Source: JBJENW01 sp051880395 (GTDB lineage: Bacteria > Bacillota > Clostridia > Lachnospirales > Lachnospiraceae). From it: 22,570 nucleotides of DNA. Positions 1 through 8,328 of this stretch are shown here, in pieces. The notes under the pieces were generated by a model. It had not been told where the DNA came from, did no database searches, and worked only from the letters and a program-made list of their open reading frames with translations. The first letter of the stretch is position 1, and each line of letters begins with the position of its first letter. The stretch lies in contig JBJENW010000054.1 in NCBI GenBank assembly GCA_051880395.1, positions 1 through 22,570 of the forward strand. The letters run 5' to 3'. Made by a program: the position numbers and the translations under genes.

Positions 1-93
1 AGATGAACAAATATCCTGCGGTATTTGACTAAATATCAATGAGACAGTACACTAGTAGTATAGCATACACGTTCGAATTCGTCTTAATAGAAA

Positions 94-122
94 TTGCCCT
101 ATTGCATTCATTTATTCATAAT
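94..122 (+). promoter_or_regulatory. Possible promoter of the ABC/two-component operon
   Basis: TTGCCC (94-99) and CATAAT (117-122) are separated by 17 bases, a sigma-A-like arrangement about 70 bases upstream of the first start codon. The -10 matches five of six positions, the -35 fewer. A small palindrome CGAATTCG lies at 74-81 just upstream and could be a binding site, but nothing else supports it. The surroundings are AT-rich, so chance matches are likely. Confidence 0.3.
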
Positions 123-190
123 TTTTCATAAAGTTCCTCTTTTTATTTCATATTTCGGATTTAAAATAAAAAAGTGAAAGGAGAAGAAGT

Positions 191-2497
191 ATGAATTGGA
201 CAAAGAAATTTCGGCAGAGAAAAATGCAGAGTGTGATGATTTTTGTGATGACCTGTATCTGTGAACTTTTGATGGCGAGTGCGCTGACGATATTGTCATC
301 ATTGGATCAGCCCTATCATGATCTGGCAAAAGAGGTAGAGGCGCCTGAGGTGAGAGTGTATCCAATGGCTTCATCCGCTGGCAGAGGGAAAGATTGGAAC
401 AAAGAATTAGAAAAATTAGATTGTGTAAAGGAAGTTGCGGTAGTTAAGCAGCATCTGATCACAGAAAAAGTCAAAGCGAATGGGAAGGAAATCAACCTGT
501 TTATACGAATGGTGGAACATAATTTGAAGGTCTACAAAAAGGTGCGGCGAATAAACGGAAACATGGATAATTTAAAAGAGGATGAATGTCTGATCCCGTC
601 AACGCTTGCAAACCAAAAAAATATTTCGGTGGGTGACAAGATTACGGTTAGCTATGGAAAACAAAAATTTTCCTATAAAGTAAAAGCAGTTTTTGCGGAT
701 GTATATTCGTTGAATTCGTCTTACAGTCTGGATATTTTAGTTACGCAGATTCCAAAAGAGTTAAAAGCGGATTCTTATTATGCATTATATCTAAAAGAGG
801 GAAAAAAAGGACAGGATGCGGTAGAAGAATATTTACGGTCTCACGATGGAATGTTGGATGCAAACTTTCATACGAGAGAAGAAAGGATTAGTAATGCACA
901 TTTGTCGGAAAATATCCTGGGAGCAATTTTATTTGCGTTGAGCGTGGTGATCTTTTTTGTGGCATTTGTGATGATACGCTATATCATACGGAATGCACTG
1001 ATTCAGGATAAAAAAACAATTGCAGTTTATAAGGCAATCGGCTATAACGAACGAATGATACGAGGCATTTATGTATGTTTTTATCAGTTTCTGGTTTTGA
1101 CCGGAACGGTTTTCGGAATCGTGCTGTCAAAGATCCTTACCTATTTTTTCATGCAGTCGGCATTTGAAAATCTTGGAAGGGCGGATGCGGCAGGAGGTAT
1201 TGTGCAGGGGCTTTTGTGTGCAGTGGGAATCAATGCATTTGTATATATGGGAATTCTTTTTGAATTGAAAAAAGTACGGACAATGAAACCACAGGAGCTT
1301 TTAAGTGGAAGCAGTGAGATGCCTGTCGTGAAAGAGAAGAAAGAGTTTAGCAGGAGAAATTTTGTTGGATTTTCTCCTAGCGCCATGGCATTTCGTATGA
1401 TAGAAAGGGATAAGAAAAATACCGTAATGATCATTCTGACCTGTTTTTTATCTATTTTTCTAGTGAATATGGCAGTCGTCAGCCTGGATAATGTAGGAGA
1501 TATGCGTGCGAAAAATTATTATTGGCTTGGATTTGATCGACATGATGTGACGATACAAAATACCGGAGATACAAAAGAGTATGAGCATGTGTTAGAAGAG
1601 ATTAGAAAAGACAAGAATGTGACAGCTGTTGTAAAAAGAAATCTGGAGGTAGGACTTTGCATTCCGTATGAACAAGGGGCGAATGCGATGGTGTATGAGG
1701 ACTATGGACCGCTTTTTATGCCAGTGATTTCCGGTAGAAATCCAAAGAATAAAAATGAAATTGTGATCAGCAATTATTATGCGAAAAAGATGCATAAAGA
1801 GATCGGGGATTATATCGATGTGTTTTTAGGTGACGGCACAGATTCGAAGGTTTCACTTTTGATCGTAGGAACCTGTCAGGGCTTTTACGGAATGGGAAAA
1901 AGTGTACGAATCCATTCCAATTTGCTGACATCACATGATATCCCGTTTGTCTGTAATGAAGCTTCGGTTTATTTGAAAAAAGGCAGCGACCGGAATGCAT
2001 TTTTGAAAAAGATCAATGAAGAGTATCATGGAAAAGTCAAGGTAATTCCAAGAGAAGATTTGTATGACTCGATCATTGATGAAATCGTGCAGCCGCAAAA
2101 AGCAGCACTTGGACCGTTTATTCTGCTTGCGTTGCTACTTGGGACGCTAAATCTGGTCTACATTATTTATCTGAAAAATGTAAACGGAAGGCACACCTAT
2201 AGCATTTACAAGAGCATCGGATATTCTGCAGCGCATTTGATAAAAATGAATTGTATTTATGTGCTCGTGATCGCATTTGTGTCTATGGCGGTTGCAGTCC
2301 CCTTATTTATGATCAGCTTTCCGAAGGTCATGGTATTTGCCATGTCCATGTTTGGGTTTGCAGAGTATCAGGTGACCTATCATGCTTCAACTGTGATCTT
2401 GGGAAATGGAATCGTACTTTTGATGTTTTTATTTGGTGTCATTTTATCTTCCGGCGAGTTGAAGAAAAATCATTTAGAAACGTTGGTAGCAGAGTAA
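191..2497 (+). CDS. FtsX-family ABC transporter permease with two FtsX domains
   Basis: Membrane subunit of an ABC exporter or mechanotransmission-type transporter. The 768 residues show one N-terminal TM (about 13-35), a large extracytoplasmic domain (about 37-240), three TMs (about 242-355), then a second TM (about 410-432), a second external domain (433-637) and three TMs (about 638-661, 686-710, 735-757). This duplicated 1+3 TM layout is that of MacB/FtsX-type permeases, not of the 10-TM BceB type. The start is supported by AAAGGAG shortly upstream. The ATPase gene follows after 12 bases, and a regulator and kinase complete the operon. The substrate cannot be read from sequence; such modules often handle peptides, lipids or cell-wall-active compounds, but that is family knowledge, not seen here. 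Confidence 0.9.
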   Translation: MNWTKKFRQRKMQSVMIFVMTCICELLMASALTILSSLDQPYHDLAKEVEAPEVRVYPMASSAGRGKDWNKELEKLDCVKEVAVVKQHLITEKVKANGKEINLFIRMVEHNLKVYKKVRRINGNMDNLKEDECLIPSTLANQKNISVGDKITVSYGKQKFSYKVKAVFADVYSLNSSYSLDILVTQIPKELKADSYYALYLKEGKKGQDAVEEYLRSHDGMLDANFHTREERISNAHLSENILGAILFALSVVIFFVAFVMIRYIIRNALIQDKKTIAVYKAIGYNERMIRGIYVCFYQFLVLTGTVFGIVLSKILTYFFMQSAFENLGRADAAGGIVQGLLCAVGINAFVYMGILFELKKVRTMKPQELLSGSSEMPVVKEKKEFSRRNFVGFSPSAMAFRMIERDKKNTVMIILTCFLSIFLVNMAVVSLDNVGDMRAKNYYWLGFDRHDVTIQNTGDTKEYEHVLEEIRKDKNVTAVVKRNLEVGLCIPYEQGANAMVYEDYGPLFMPVISGRNPKNKNEIVISNYYAKKMHKEIGDYIDVFLGDGTDSKVSLLIVGTCQGFYGMGKSVRIHSNLLTSHDIPFVCNEASVYLKKGSDRNAFLKKINEEYHGKVKVIPREDLYDSIIDEIVQPQKAALGPFILLALLLGTLNLVYIIYLKNVNGRHTYSIYKSIGYSAAHLIKMNCIYVLVIAFVSMAVAVPLFMISFPKVMVFAMSMFGFAEYQVTYHASTVILGNGIVLLMFLFGVILSSGELKKNHLETLVAE

Positions 2498-2509
2498 GGA
2501 GGAACCGAG

Positions 2510-3280
2510 ATGGAAAATAGAAAAAAGTGTGTTATAATGAAAACGGAGTTTTTGTGTAAAAGTTACGTAAGTGACGGAGAAATCAATAATGTTATTAAAA
2601 ACATAGATTTGGAAATATATAAAGAAGATTTTACAGTGATCATGGGAAGTTCAGGATCGGGAAAATCGACACTGCTGTATCTGTTGAGCGGGATGCTGGA
2701 AGCGACAGGTGGTACGGTTAGATTGTTGGATCGAACGCTTACCGGATTAAAGGAAAAAGAGCTTTCTGTGGTAAGGAAGAATCAGATCGGTTTTGTTTTT
2801 CAGGCAATCAATCTGATTCCAGAATTAAGTGTATATGAAAACATTTTAAGCCCTGCATACAAATCGAAAATTCCGAAGGAAAAACAACAAGAGCGGGCGT
2901 TGCAGCTGGCAGAGGCAGTCGGATTGCAGGAGCATTTGAAAAAGTTTCCGTCACAGTTGTCGGGTGGGCAGAGACAGCGCACAGCGATCTGCAGGGCGAT
3001 CATGAATGAGCCGGAGATTCTTTTCGCGGATGAGCCGACCGGGGCATTAAATAGTTCACAGGGGCAGAATGTGCTGGATTTGATGACAGAGATTCATGAG
3101 AAGGGACAGGCAGTTGTGATGGTGACGCATGATTTAAAGGCGGCACTTCGCGGAAACCGGATTTTATATCTGGCAGATGGAAGAATTGACGGGGATCTGC
3201 GTTTGAATTCGTATTCCGGCTGTAACCTGCAGGAGCGGGAAAAATTAGTGTATGAATTTTTAAAAGAACGTGGCTGGTAA
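2510..3280 (+). CDS. ABC transporter ATP-binding protein (MacB/LolD type)
   Basis: Cytoplasmic ATPase partner of the upstream FtsX permease. In 256 residues it carries Walker A GSSGSGKST (46-54), Q-loop Gln98, signature LSGGQ (150-154), Walker B ILFADEP (170-176) and H-loop His207. Length and motifs fit the LolD/MacB branch. The chosen start has a perfect AAGGAGG at 2496-2502, overlapping the stop of the permease gene; an internal ATG at codon 10 (2537) lacks such a site although family members often begin near there. The D-loop reads GALNS where most relatives have GALDS, a conservative Asp-to-Asn change. The product should dimerise and drive the permease. Confidence 0.93.
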   Translation: MENRKKCVIMKTEFLCKSYVSDGEINNVIKNIDLEIYKEDFTVIMGSSGSGKSTLLYLLSGMLEATGGTVRLLDRTLTGLKEKELSVVRKNQIGFVFQAINLIPELSVYENILSPAYKSKIPKEKQQERALQLAEAVGLQEHLKKFPSQLSGGQRQRTAICRAIMNEPEILFADEPTGALNSSQGQNVLDLMTEIHEKGQAVVMVTHDLKAALRGNRILYLADGRIDGDLRLNSYSGCNLQEREKLVYEFLKERGW

Positions 3281-3299
3281 GGCGCGCATGGAGAGGAAC

Positions 3300-4022
3300 A
3301 TGAAAGAACAGAAAATACTGATCGTGGAAGATGAAAAAGAACTTGCGAAGATTCTTGGTGACTATCTCAAACTGGAGGGATTTGCCGTGGAGATTTCCTA
3401 TGACGGAGAGGACGGCATAAGGCAGTTTCAGGAGAAAGGGCCGGCACTTATGATCTTGGATATTATGCTTCCGAAAAAGGATGGCGTAGAAGTTTTAAAA
3501 GAAGTGCGGGCCGTGTCGGATATTCCGGTCATTATGTTGTCTGCAAAAGCAGGGGAGATGGATAAGGTCATTTCCCTTGGCGCAGGAGCGGATGATTATG
3601 TGACAAAACCGTTTAGCCCGATCGAGCTGGTTGCTCGTGTAAAAGCACAGATGCGTCGTTATGGCGCATTTGGGAGGGCAAAGGAAGAAGGTCAGAAAAT
3701 GGAGGTGGGAGCACTTACGTTTTTTCCGGCATCTTATGAGGTTTATATTGGAAAAGAACAGCTGCCGTTTACGACCAAAGAGTTCGAAATGCTTTCCTTT
3801 TTTGCAACGCATTTGAATCAGGTTTTTTCGAAAGAGCAGATTTATGAAAATGTCTGGGGCACAAATGAATATGGCGATATCAGCAGTGTGGCAGTTTATA
3901 TAAGAAGACTCCGGATGAAATTAGAAGAGTATCACCTCGATTATATAAAAACAATCTGGGGCGTTGGCTATAAAATGACGGTGGAATCAACCGCACAGAC
4001 GGACAGGGAGCAGGAGAATTGA
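3300..4022 (+). CDS. OmpR/PhoB-family response regulator
   Basis: DNA-binding regulator paired with the kinase encoded next. The receiver domain begins KILIVEDE, has the phospho-acceptor Asp in LDIMLP (residue 54 from this start), the Ser switch in IMLSAK and the conserved Lys in TKPF. A winged-helix DNA-binding domain follows, with the typical EFEMLSFF and YIRRLRMKLE segments and the end GVGYKM. I chose ATG 3300 because it places the receiver at the usual distance from the start and has GGAG six bases upstream. The reading frame is open back to a GTG at 3270 and an ATG at 3288, which would overlap or adjoin the ATPase gene. It overlaps the kinase start by four bases, implying translational coupling. 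The likely target is its own operon. Confidence 0.93.
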   Translation: MKEQKILIVEDEKELAKILGDYLKLEGFAVEISYDGEDGIRQFQEKGPALMILDIMLPKKDGVEVLKEVRAVSDIPVIMLSAKAGEMDKVISLGAGADDYVTKPFSPIELVARVKAQMRRYGAFGRAKEEGQKMEVGALTFFPASYEVYIGKEQLPFTTKEFEMLSFFATHLNQVFSKEQIYENVWGTNEYGDISSVAVYIRRLRMKLEEYHLDYIKTIWGVGYKMTVESTAQTDREQEN

Positions 4023-5410
4023 GATTGCAAAAAAAACAGCGTTTTTGGAATTTATTATTGCTATTTATCGGAAGTATTTGTATTTTTCTATCTTGGAAAC
4101 ACTATGATGACTGTGTTCCGGAAACTTATTACAATAAGGCGCGCGTCCTGCTATCGGAAGAAAGGGCAATGCTTGAAGAAGGAAAAATGACAGATTTTAA
4201 ACCTGTAATAGCGGTGGATTATTATTTACTGGATCTTGGCGGAATCGTGAAAAAAGAACAGGGAAGCGGGTATGAAGTGGGGCAGAAAGTGAATCTGACG
4301 GAAGCACTTCAGACGGATAGCAGTTATTACAAAACGAATAAGGATAGAATAAAGGTTGCATTTCCAATTGAAAAAAGGAAAAGAACCGTTGGTTTTGCAA
4401 TTTTTTTATTAAACAGGGATCTGGTGTCAGGTGATACCAGGCAGGAGCGGTTTTTGTATATTTTTTCGCCAATTCTTGTCATGACCTGTTTTTTTGTTGT
4501 TTTATGTATTTATCGGACAGAGTATCTGAACAGGCATTTCGTCCGTCCGATGGCAGAAATCTCTCGTTCTGCAAATGCGATCGTAAAAGGAAATTATGAT
4601 CTGGCGGTTGTAAAGAATCATTCAAAGAAGGTGCTTGGTTCGGCAACGGATAAATTTGTTTATGCATTTGAGCAGATGCGGGATGAATTAAAGCATAAAT
4701 CGGTGAAAGAGGCAGAATTAAAACGGATGCAAAAAGAGATGATTTCCTGCATTTCCCATGATCTGCGCACACCGCTTTCGACAATAAAGGCCTATGCTTC
4801 CGGTATTTATGATGGAATTGCGGTAGATGAAAAGATGCAAAAGGAGTATGCAGAAGTCATTTTAAAAAAGGCAGATGTTATGGAAAAGATGATGAAAGAG
4901 CTTTTAGATCAGACGAATGCAGAAATCAATGAATTATCGATCAAGAAAAAGGAGCAGTATGCAAAAACGTATTTTGATCAGATCATAAAAGAAATCATGA
5001 CAATTGCAGATCAAAAAAAGATACATTTTGAAGCGGAAAACAGAGTTCCGGAAATGATGGTTTCCATAGATGCGGGACGCATTACGCAGGTTATCTATAA
5101 TTTAGTGGAAAATTCCATGAAATACATGGAGAAAGAGGAAAAAAAGCTGCGGTTTCAGGCAGAATATGACAGGAACCAGAAGTGGATCGTGGTCTCAGTT
5201 TCTGATAATGGGCCTGGAATTGGAATTTCGGATATTCCGTTTGTCTTTGATAAATTTTACAGGGCGGAGAAGTCAAGGAGTATGCAGATTCCGGGTGCAG
5301 GACTTGGATTGTCTATTTGTAAGTATATTGTGGAAGCACATGGGGGAGAGATTTGGCTGGAAAGTAAAACAGAGGAGGGCTGCACTTTTACCTTTACGAT
5401 TTTGACATAA
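4019..5410 (+). CDS. Two-component sensor histidine kinase
   Basis: Membrane sensor kinase of 463 residues. TM1 is about 11-25, an extracytoplasmic region of about 120 residues follows, TM2 is about 145-165, then HAMP (about 166-220). The HisKA H-box SHDLRTP has His247, and the HATPase domain has the N-box NLVENSMKY (from 361), DNGPGIG (396-402), F-box FDKFYRAEKS and GAGLGLS (426-432). All catalytic motifs are intact. The start is TTG at 4019, overlapping the regulator stop, with GGGAG eight bases upstream; a second TTG at 4025 with AGGAG eight bases upstream is equally plausible. The sizeable external domain separates it from BceS-type kinases, which sense inside the membrane, so it may detect a ligand directly. 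Confidence 0.93.
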   Translation: MRLQKKQRFWNLLLLFIGSICIFLSWKHYDDCVPETYYNKARVLLSEERAMLEEGKMTDFKPVIAVDYYLLDLGGIVKKEQGSGYEVGQKVNLTEALQTDSSYYKTNKDRIKVAFPIEKRKRTVGFAIFLLNRDLVSGDTRQERFLYIFSPILVMTCFFVVLCIYRTEYLNRHFVRPMAEISRSANAIVKGNYDLAVVKNHSKKVLGSATDKFVYAFEQMRDELKHKSVKEAELKRMQKEMISCISHDLRTPLSTIKAYASGIYDGIAVDEKMQKEYAEVILKKADVMEKMMKELLDQTNAEINELSIKKKEQYAKTYFDQIIKEIMTIADQKKIHFEAENRVPEMMVSIDAGRITQVIYNLVENSMKYMEKEEKKLRFQAEYDRNQKWIVVSVSDNGPGIGISDIPFVFDKFYRAEKSRSMQIPGAGLGLSICKYIVEAHGGEIWLESKTEEGCTFTFTILT

Positions 5411-5508
5411 ATGTCTCCTCCGAACATAGTGGCTGGTTTTGCATGTTTCGTTCCAATTGTCAAAGTGCTTTTACATCGAGAAAATACAGTATAAGGGTCT
5501 ATTTTTAA

Positions 5509-5552
5509 TTGAAAATTAGCTAATATATGGTACAATAAAAATAGCTAATATA
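5509..5552 (+). promoter_or_regulatory. Toxin-antitoxin promoter with duplicated operator-like repeat
   Basis: TTGAAA (5509-5514), a 16-base spacer and TACAAT (5531-5536) form a promoter about 40 bases before the antitoxin start. The 11-mer TAGCTAATATA occurs twice, at 5517-5527 in the spacer and at 5542-5552 just past the -10. The first copy lies within the perfect 10-base palindrome ATTAGCTAAT (5515-5524); the second has one mismatch to it. Two sites flanking the -10 fit autorepression by the antitoxin or antitoxin-toxin complex, which is the known behaviour of Phd/YefM systems. Binding itself is inferred. Confidence 0.6.
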
Positions 5553-5575
5553 CGAAAAAGGAAGGAGAGAAATGT

Positions 5576-5818
5576 ATGGTTGGTGTAACAGCAACAGCAA
5601 CGGAGATGCAGAATAATTTTGGAAAGTATTTGAATCTGGTTATGAATGGAGAAGAAGTGATCGTAACAAAGAATGGGAAAGAAGTGGGGAGATTTATTCC
5701 AAGAGAGGAGACAATTTCTTTTCTTACAGATTCCCTTACCGGAATTTTAAAGGGGGATAAGGAAATGGCAAAAGAGAGGGAGGAGAGACTGAAAGAGAAG
5801 TATGAAATTACTGATTGA
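5576..5818 (+). CDS. Phd/YefM-family antitoxin
   Basis: An 80-residue antitoxin predicted to bind operator DNA through its N-terminal half and the toxin through its charged C-terminal half. The N terminus (VTATATEMQNNFGKYLNLV) followed by GEEVIVTKNGKEVGRFIP is the standard Phd/YefM fold signature. The C-terminal part is rich in Glu, Lys and Arg and likely wraps the toxin. The start follows AAGGAAGGAGAG at a suitable distance. The toxin gene overlaps its end by 17 bases, the usual tight coupling that ensures antitoxin is made first. Confidence 0.9.
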   Translation: MVGVTATATEMQNNFGKYLNLVMNGEEVIVTKNGKEVGRFIPREETISFLTDSLTGILKGDKEMAKEREERLKEKYEITD

Positions 5819-6209
5819 TGCAAACATTTTGTTGGATGTATTACAAAAACGTGAACCACATTATAAGGACTCTGCGTTGATTTGGAAATTGTGTGAGACA
5901 GCGCAGACAGAAGGGTATATTTCCGCTCTGACGTTTGCGGATCTTGTGTATGTGATGAGAAAAGAATTAGACGTTGAGAAGATAGAAGAAATTTTGAAAA
6001 AAATGTCACTCATATTTCAGTTTGCAGATTTGAGTGGGTCGGATCTTACCAAGGCGGCAGAAATGCATTGGGAAGATTTTGAGGATGCATTGCAAAGTGC
6101 GACGGCAGAGCGAGTTCATGCAGAGTATATTATTACGAGAAATGTAAAAGATTTTGTGAAAAGCAGAGTGATGGCATTGACGCCAAAGGAGTTTCTTGCA
6201 AGACTTTAG
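5802..6209 (+). CDS. PIN-domain toxin (VapC-like ribonuclease)
   Basis: A 135-residue PIN-domain protein, expected to be a Mg-dependent endoribonuclease held inactive by the antitoxin. The acidic positions are visible: Asp6 in LIDANILLD with Asp12 nearby, Asp92/Asp95 in WEDFEDALQ, and Asp117 in ITRNVKDF. The DFEDALQ...ADYIITRN-type ending is characteristic of a PIN subgroup paired with Phd/YefM antitoxins. The start lies inside the antitoxin gene; AGAGAAG sits very close to the ATG and a stronger GGAGGAG is 16 bases away, so translation probably depends on the upstream gene. All expected catalytic residues are present, so the toxin looks active. The RNA target is unknown. Confidence 0.9.
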   Translation: MKLLIDANILLDVLQKREPHYKDSALIWKLCETAQTEGYISALTFADLVYVMRKELDVEKIEEILKKMSLIFQFADLSGSDLTKAAEMHWEDFEDALQSATAERVHAEYIITRNVKDFVKSRVMALTPKEFLARL

Positions 6210-6232
6210 AAAATAGGAGAAGGAGAAGAAAA

Positions 6233-7981
6233 ATGTATTTAGAAAAAATCAATCAACCATCCGATGTAAAAGAAATGAATCTGGAACAGTTAGAAACATT
6301 AGCAGGAGAAATGCGGACGGCATTGCTCGAAAAACTGAGTAAGCATGGAGGACATTGCGGGCCAAATTTTGGTATGGTAGAAGCGACGATTGCGCTGCAC
6401 TATGTCTTTGACTCGCCAAAGGATAAAATCGTATTTGACGTTTCGCACCAGAGTTATTGCCATAAAATGCTGACCGGAAGAAAGGATGCCTTTTTATATG
6501 AGGAGCACTACGATGATGTATCCGGTTACAGCGAGCCCCAAGAAAGTGCGCACGACCACTTTATCATCGGCCATACCTCCACTTCGGTCAGTCTCGCCTG
6601 TGGTCTGGCAAAAGCAAGGGATTTAAAAGGAGAAAAAGAAAACATCATTGCTGTGATCGGAGACGGTTCGTTAAGTGGCGGCGAAGCTTTGGAAGGCCTG
6701 GATTTTGCACCGGAATTAAACAGTAACTTGATCATTCTTGTCAATGACAATCAGATGTCGATCGCGGAAAATCATGGTGGTTTGTATCAAAATTTAAAAC
6801 TGCTCCGGGAGACAGACGGAACGGCAGAATGCAATCTGTTCAAAGCGATGGGACTCGATTACCTTTTTGTAAAAGAAGGAAATAAGATTCAGGATCTGAT
6901 CGAAGCGTTTCAGAAAGTAAAAGACACGGATCATCCGATCGTTGTACATATCTGTACACAAAAGGGAAAGGGATTTGCACCGGCAGAGAAAAACAAAGAA
7001 ATCTGGCATTGGTGTATGCCGTTTGACAAAGAGACCGGAGCGCCTGCTTTTTCGATGGAAGGAGAAGACTATGGCACGATGACCGCTGATTTTCTGCTGG
7101 AAAAAATGAAAAAAGACAAGACGTTAGTGGGAATCACGTCCGGGACACCGGCTGTTTTTGGATTTACAGAAGAAAAAAGAAAACTGGCAGGAAACCAGTT
7201 TGTTGATGTAGGAATTGCAGAAGAACATGCCATTGCGCTTGCATCTGGTATTGCTGCAAATGGAGGAAATCCGGTTTACGGAGTCTACAGTTCGTTTTTG
7301 CAGAGAACCTATGATCAGCTGTCGCAGGATTTGTGTATCAATCACAATCCGGTCACGATCTTAGTATTTACAGCCTCCGTTTACGGAATGAACGATGTCA
7401 CACATCTTGGAATCTACGATATTCCGATGATCTCGAATATTCCGAATCTAGTATATTTAGCACCCACGACAAAGGAAGAATATCTGGCTATGCTCGACTG
7501 GAGCACCACGCAGAAACAGTATCCGGTAGCCATCCGTGTGCCGGGAGCAGACGTGATCTCATCCGGTGAGAGCGTGAAAAAAGACTATGGCAGATTAAAT
7601 AAATACGAGATCAAACAAAAAGGAACAAAGGTTGCAATTCTTGCATTGGGAACATTCTTTCCGCTCGGAAGAGCGGTGGCAGATGCCTTCGCTGAGCAGA
7701 CCGGCATACAGCCAACGTTGATCGATCCGGTCTATATCACTGGAATCGATGAAAAGATGTTAGAAGAATTGAAGGCAGATCACGACGTGGTGATCACACT
7801 CGAAGACGGCGTACTCGATGGTGGCTTTGGAGAAAAGATCGCCAGATTTTATGGCGCATCAGATATGAAAGTCAGAAACTACGGTTTGAAAAAAGAATTT
7901 TTGGACCGCTACGATGTCGAAAAAGTACTGCACAAAAATCGCTTAACAAAAGAACAGATACTGGAAGATTTGCTGAAATAG
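6233..7981 (+). CDS. DXS-like transketolase-family enzyme, probably not a true DXS
   Basis: A thiamine-diphosphate enzyme of 582 residues, somewhat shorter than usual DXS (about 620). N-terminal half: HGGHCGPNFG with His41, GHTSTS with His114, ThDP motif GDGSLSGG (143-150) and the VNDNQMSI segment near 170. Central domain: GIAEEH with the ThDP-activating Glu330. C-terminal transketolase domain: about 455-582. Compared from memory with E. coli DXS, His431 is kept (His391, in THLG), but Arg420 aligns with Thr380, Asp427 with Asn387 and Arg478 with Gly438. Those arginines hold the phosphate of glyceraldehyde 3-phosphate, so another acceptor substrate is likely. It starts 23 bases after the toxin gene with AGGAGAAGGAG upstream, and no sugar or isoprenoid genes are adjacent. 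Automated pipelines would probably call it dxs. Confidence 0.82.
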   Translation: MYLEKINQPSDVKEMNLEQLETLAGEMRTALLEKLSKHGGHCGPNFGMVEATIALHYVFDSPKDKIVFDVSHQSYCHKMLTGRKDAFLYEEHYDDVSGYSEPQESAHDHFIIGHTSTSVSLACGLAKARDLKGEKENIIAVIGDGSLSGGEALEGLDFAPELNSNLIILVNDNQMSIAENHGGLYQNLKLLRETDGTAECNLFKAMGLDYLFVKEGNKIQDLIEAFQKVKDTDHPIVVHICTQKGKGFAPAEKNKEIWHWCMPFDKETGAPAFSMEGEDYGTMTADFLLEKMKKDKTLVGITSGTPAVFGFTEEKRKLAGNQFVDVGIAEEHAIALASGIAANGGNPVYGVYSSFLQRTYDQLSQDLCINHNPVTILVFTASVYGMNDVTHLGIYDIPMISNIPNLVYLAPTTKEEYLAMLDWSTTQKQYPVAIRVPGADVISSGESVKKDYGRLNKYEIKQKGTKVAILALGTFFPLGRAVADAFAEQTGIQPTLIDPVYITGIDEKMLEELKADHDVVITLEDGVLDGGFGEKIARFYGASDMKVRNYGLKKEFLDRYDVEKVLHKNRLTKEQILEDLLK

Positions 7982-7983
7982 GT

Positions 7984-8057
7984 GTTTCAACCGTAGCGGA
8001 TTCTATGTACGGACGTTTTCGGTATCCGGCAGTAGAATTTCCTTTACGGACGTTTCG
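7984..8057. repeat. Tandem end boxes of hairpin element A
   Basis: Beginning three bases after the transketolase stop, this stretch holds GTTTCAACC (7984-7992), resembling the outer motif ATCTCAACC of the other elements. Two copies of the end box follow: TACGGACGTTTTC at 8008-8020 and TACGGACGTTTCG at 8045-8057. The second runs directly into the left arm of hairpin A. The duplicated box resembles the right side of element C, which also has an inner and an outer copy. Confidence 0.7.
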
Positions 8058-8232
8058 CCCCACGAGGGTCTGCCCTCCGAAAAAAGCATGGTTCCTGTAC
8101 AAGCAAGCTAAGTCCTAAGAGCGCCTAAGTCTCTCAGGAAGAGCCTTCGAGCCTAAGGCGCTCTAAGGACTGGATCTTACTTGTACCCACCAAATTGTTT
8201 TTTTCGGAGGGCAGACCCTCGTGGGGCGAAAC
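8052..8232 (-). ncRNA. Hairpin element A: 181-nt structured repeat, minus orientation
   Basis: Positions 8052-8085 and 8199-8232 are perfect reverse complements over 34 bases. Inside them GTACAAG (8097-8103) pairs with CTTGTAC (8180-8186), and 8111-8126 pairs with 8156-8171 with one mismatch. Read on the minus strand, the apical region (about 8103-8180) aligns nearly end to end with the plus-strand copy B (8412-8490), with compensatory substitutions in the helices. The orientation is set by the asymmetric loop (CTCGAAGGC, then TCCTGAGAG). No credible ORF fills it. I do not recognise the family; whether the minus strand is transcribed is inference, and folded DNA is an alternative. Confidence 0.65.
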
Positions 8233-8328
8233 TATGCATTGATATCAACAGAATATTGCATTTTTATTTCAATGAACGATATCTTAGGTTTTTGAAAAAA
8301 TATTGGGTTAGCAATTACCTTCCGGAGA

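Noticed and set aside
5417..5450. Imperfect CGAACAT/ATGTTTCG hairpin after the kinase gene as a terminator
   Set aside because: The stem is short with a bulge and no T tract follows, so termination cannot be supported.
5545..6009. 154-residue minus-strand ORF opposite the toxin-antitoxin genes
   Set aside because: It is antisense to two well-supported genes and shows low-complexity Ser/Phe composition with no domain.
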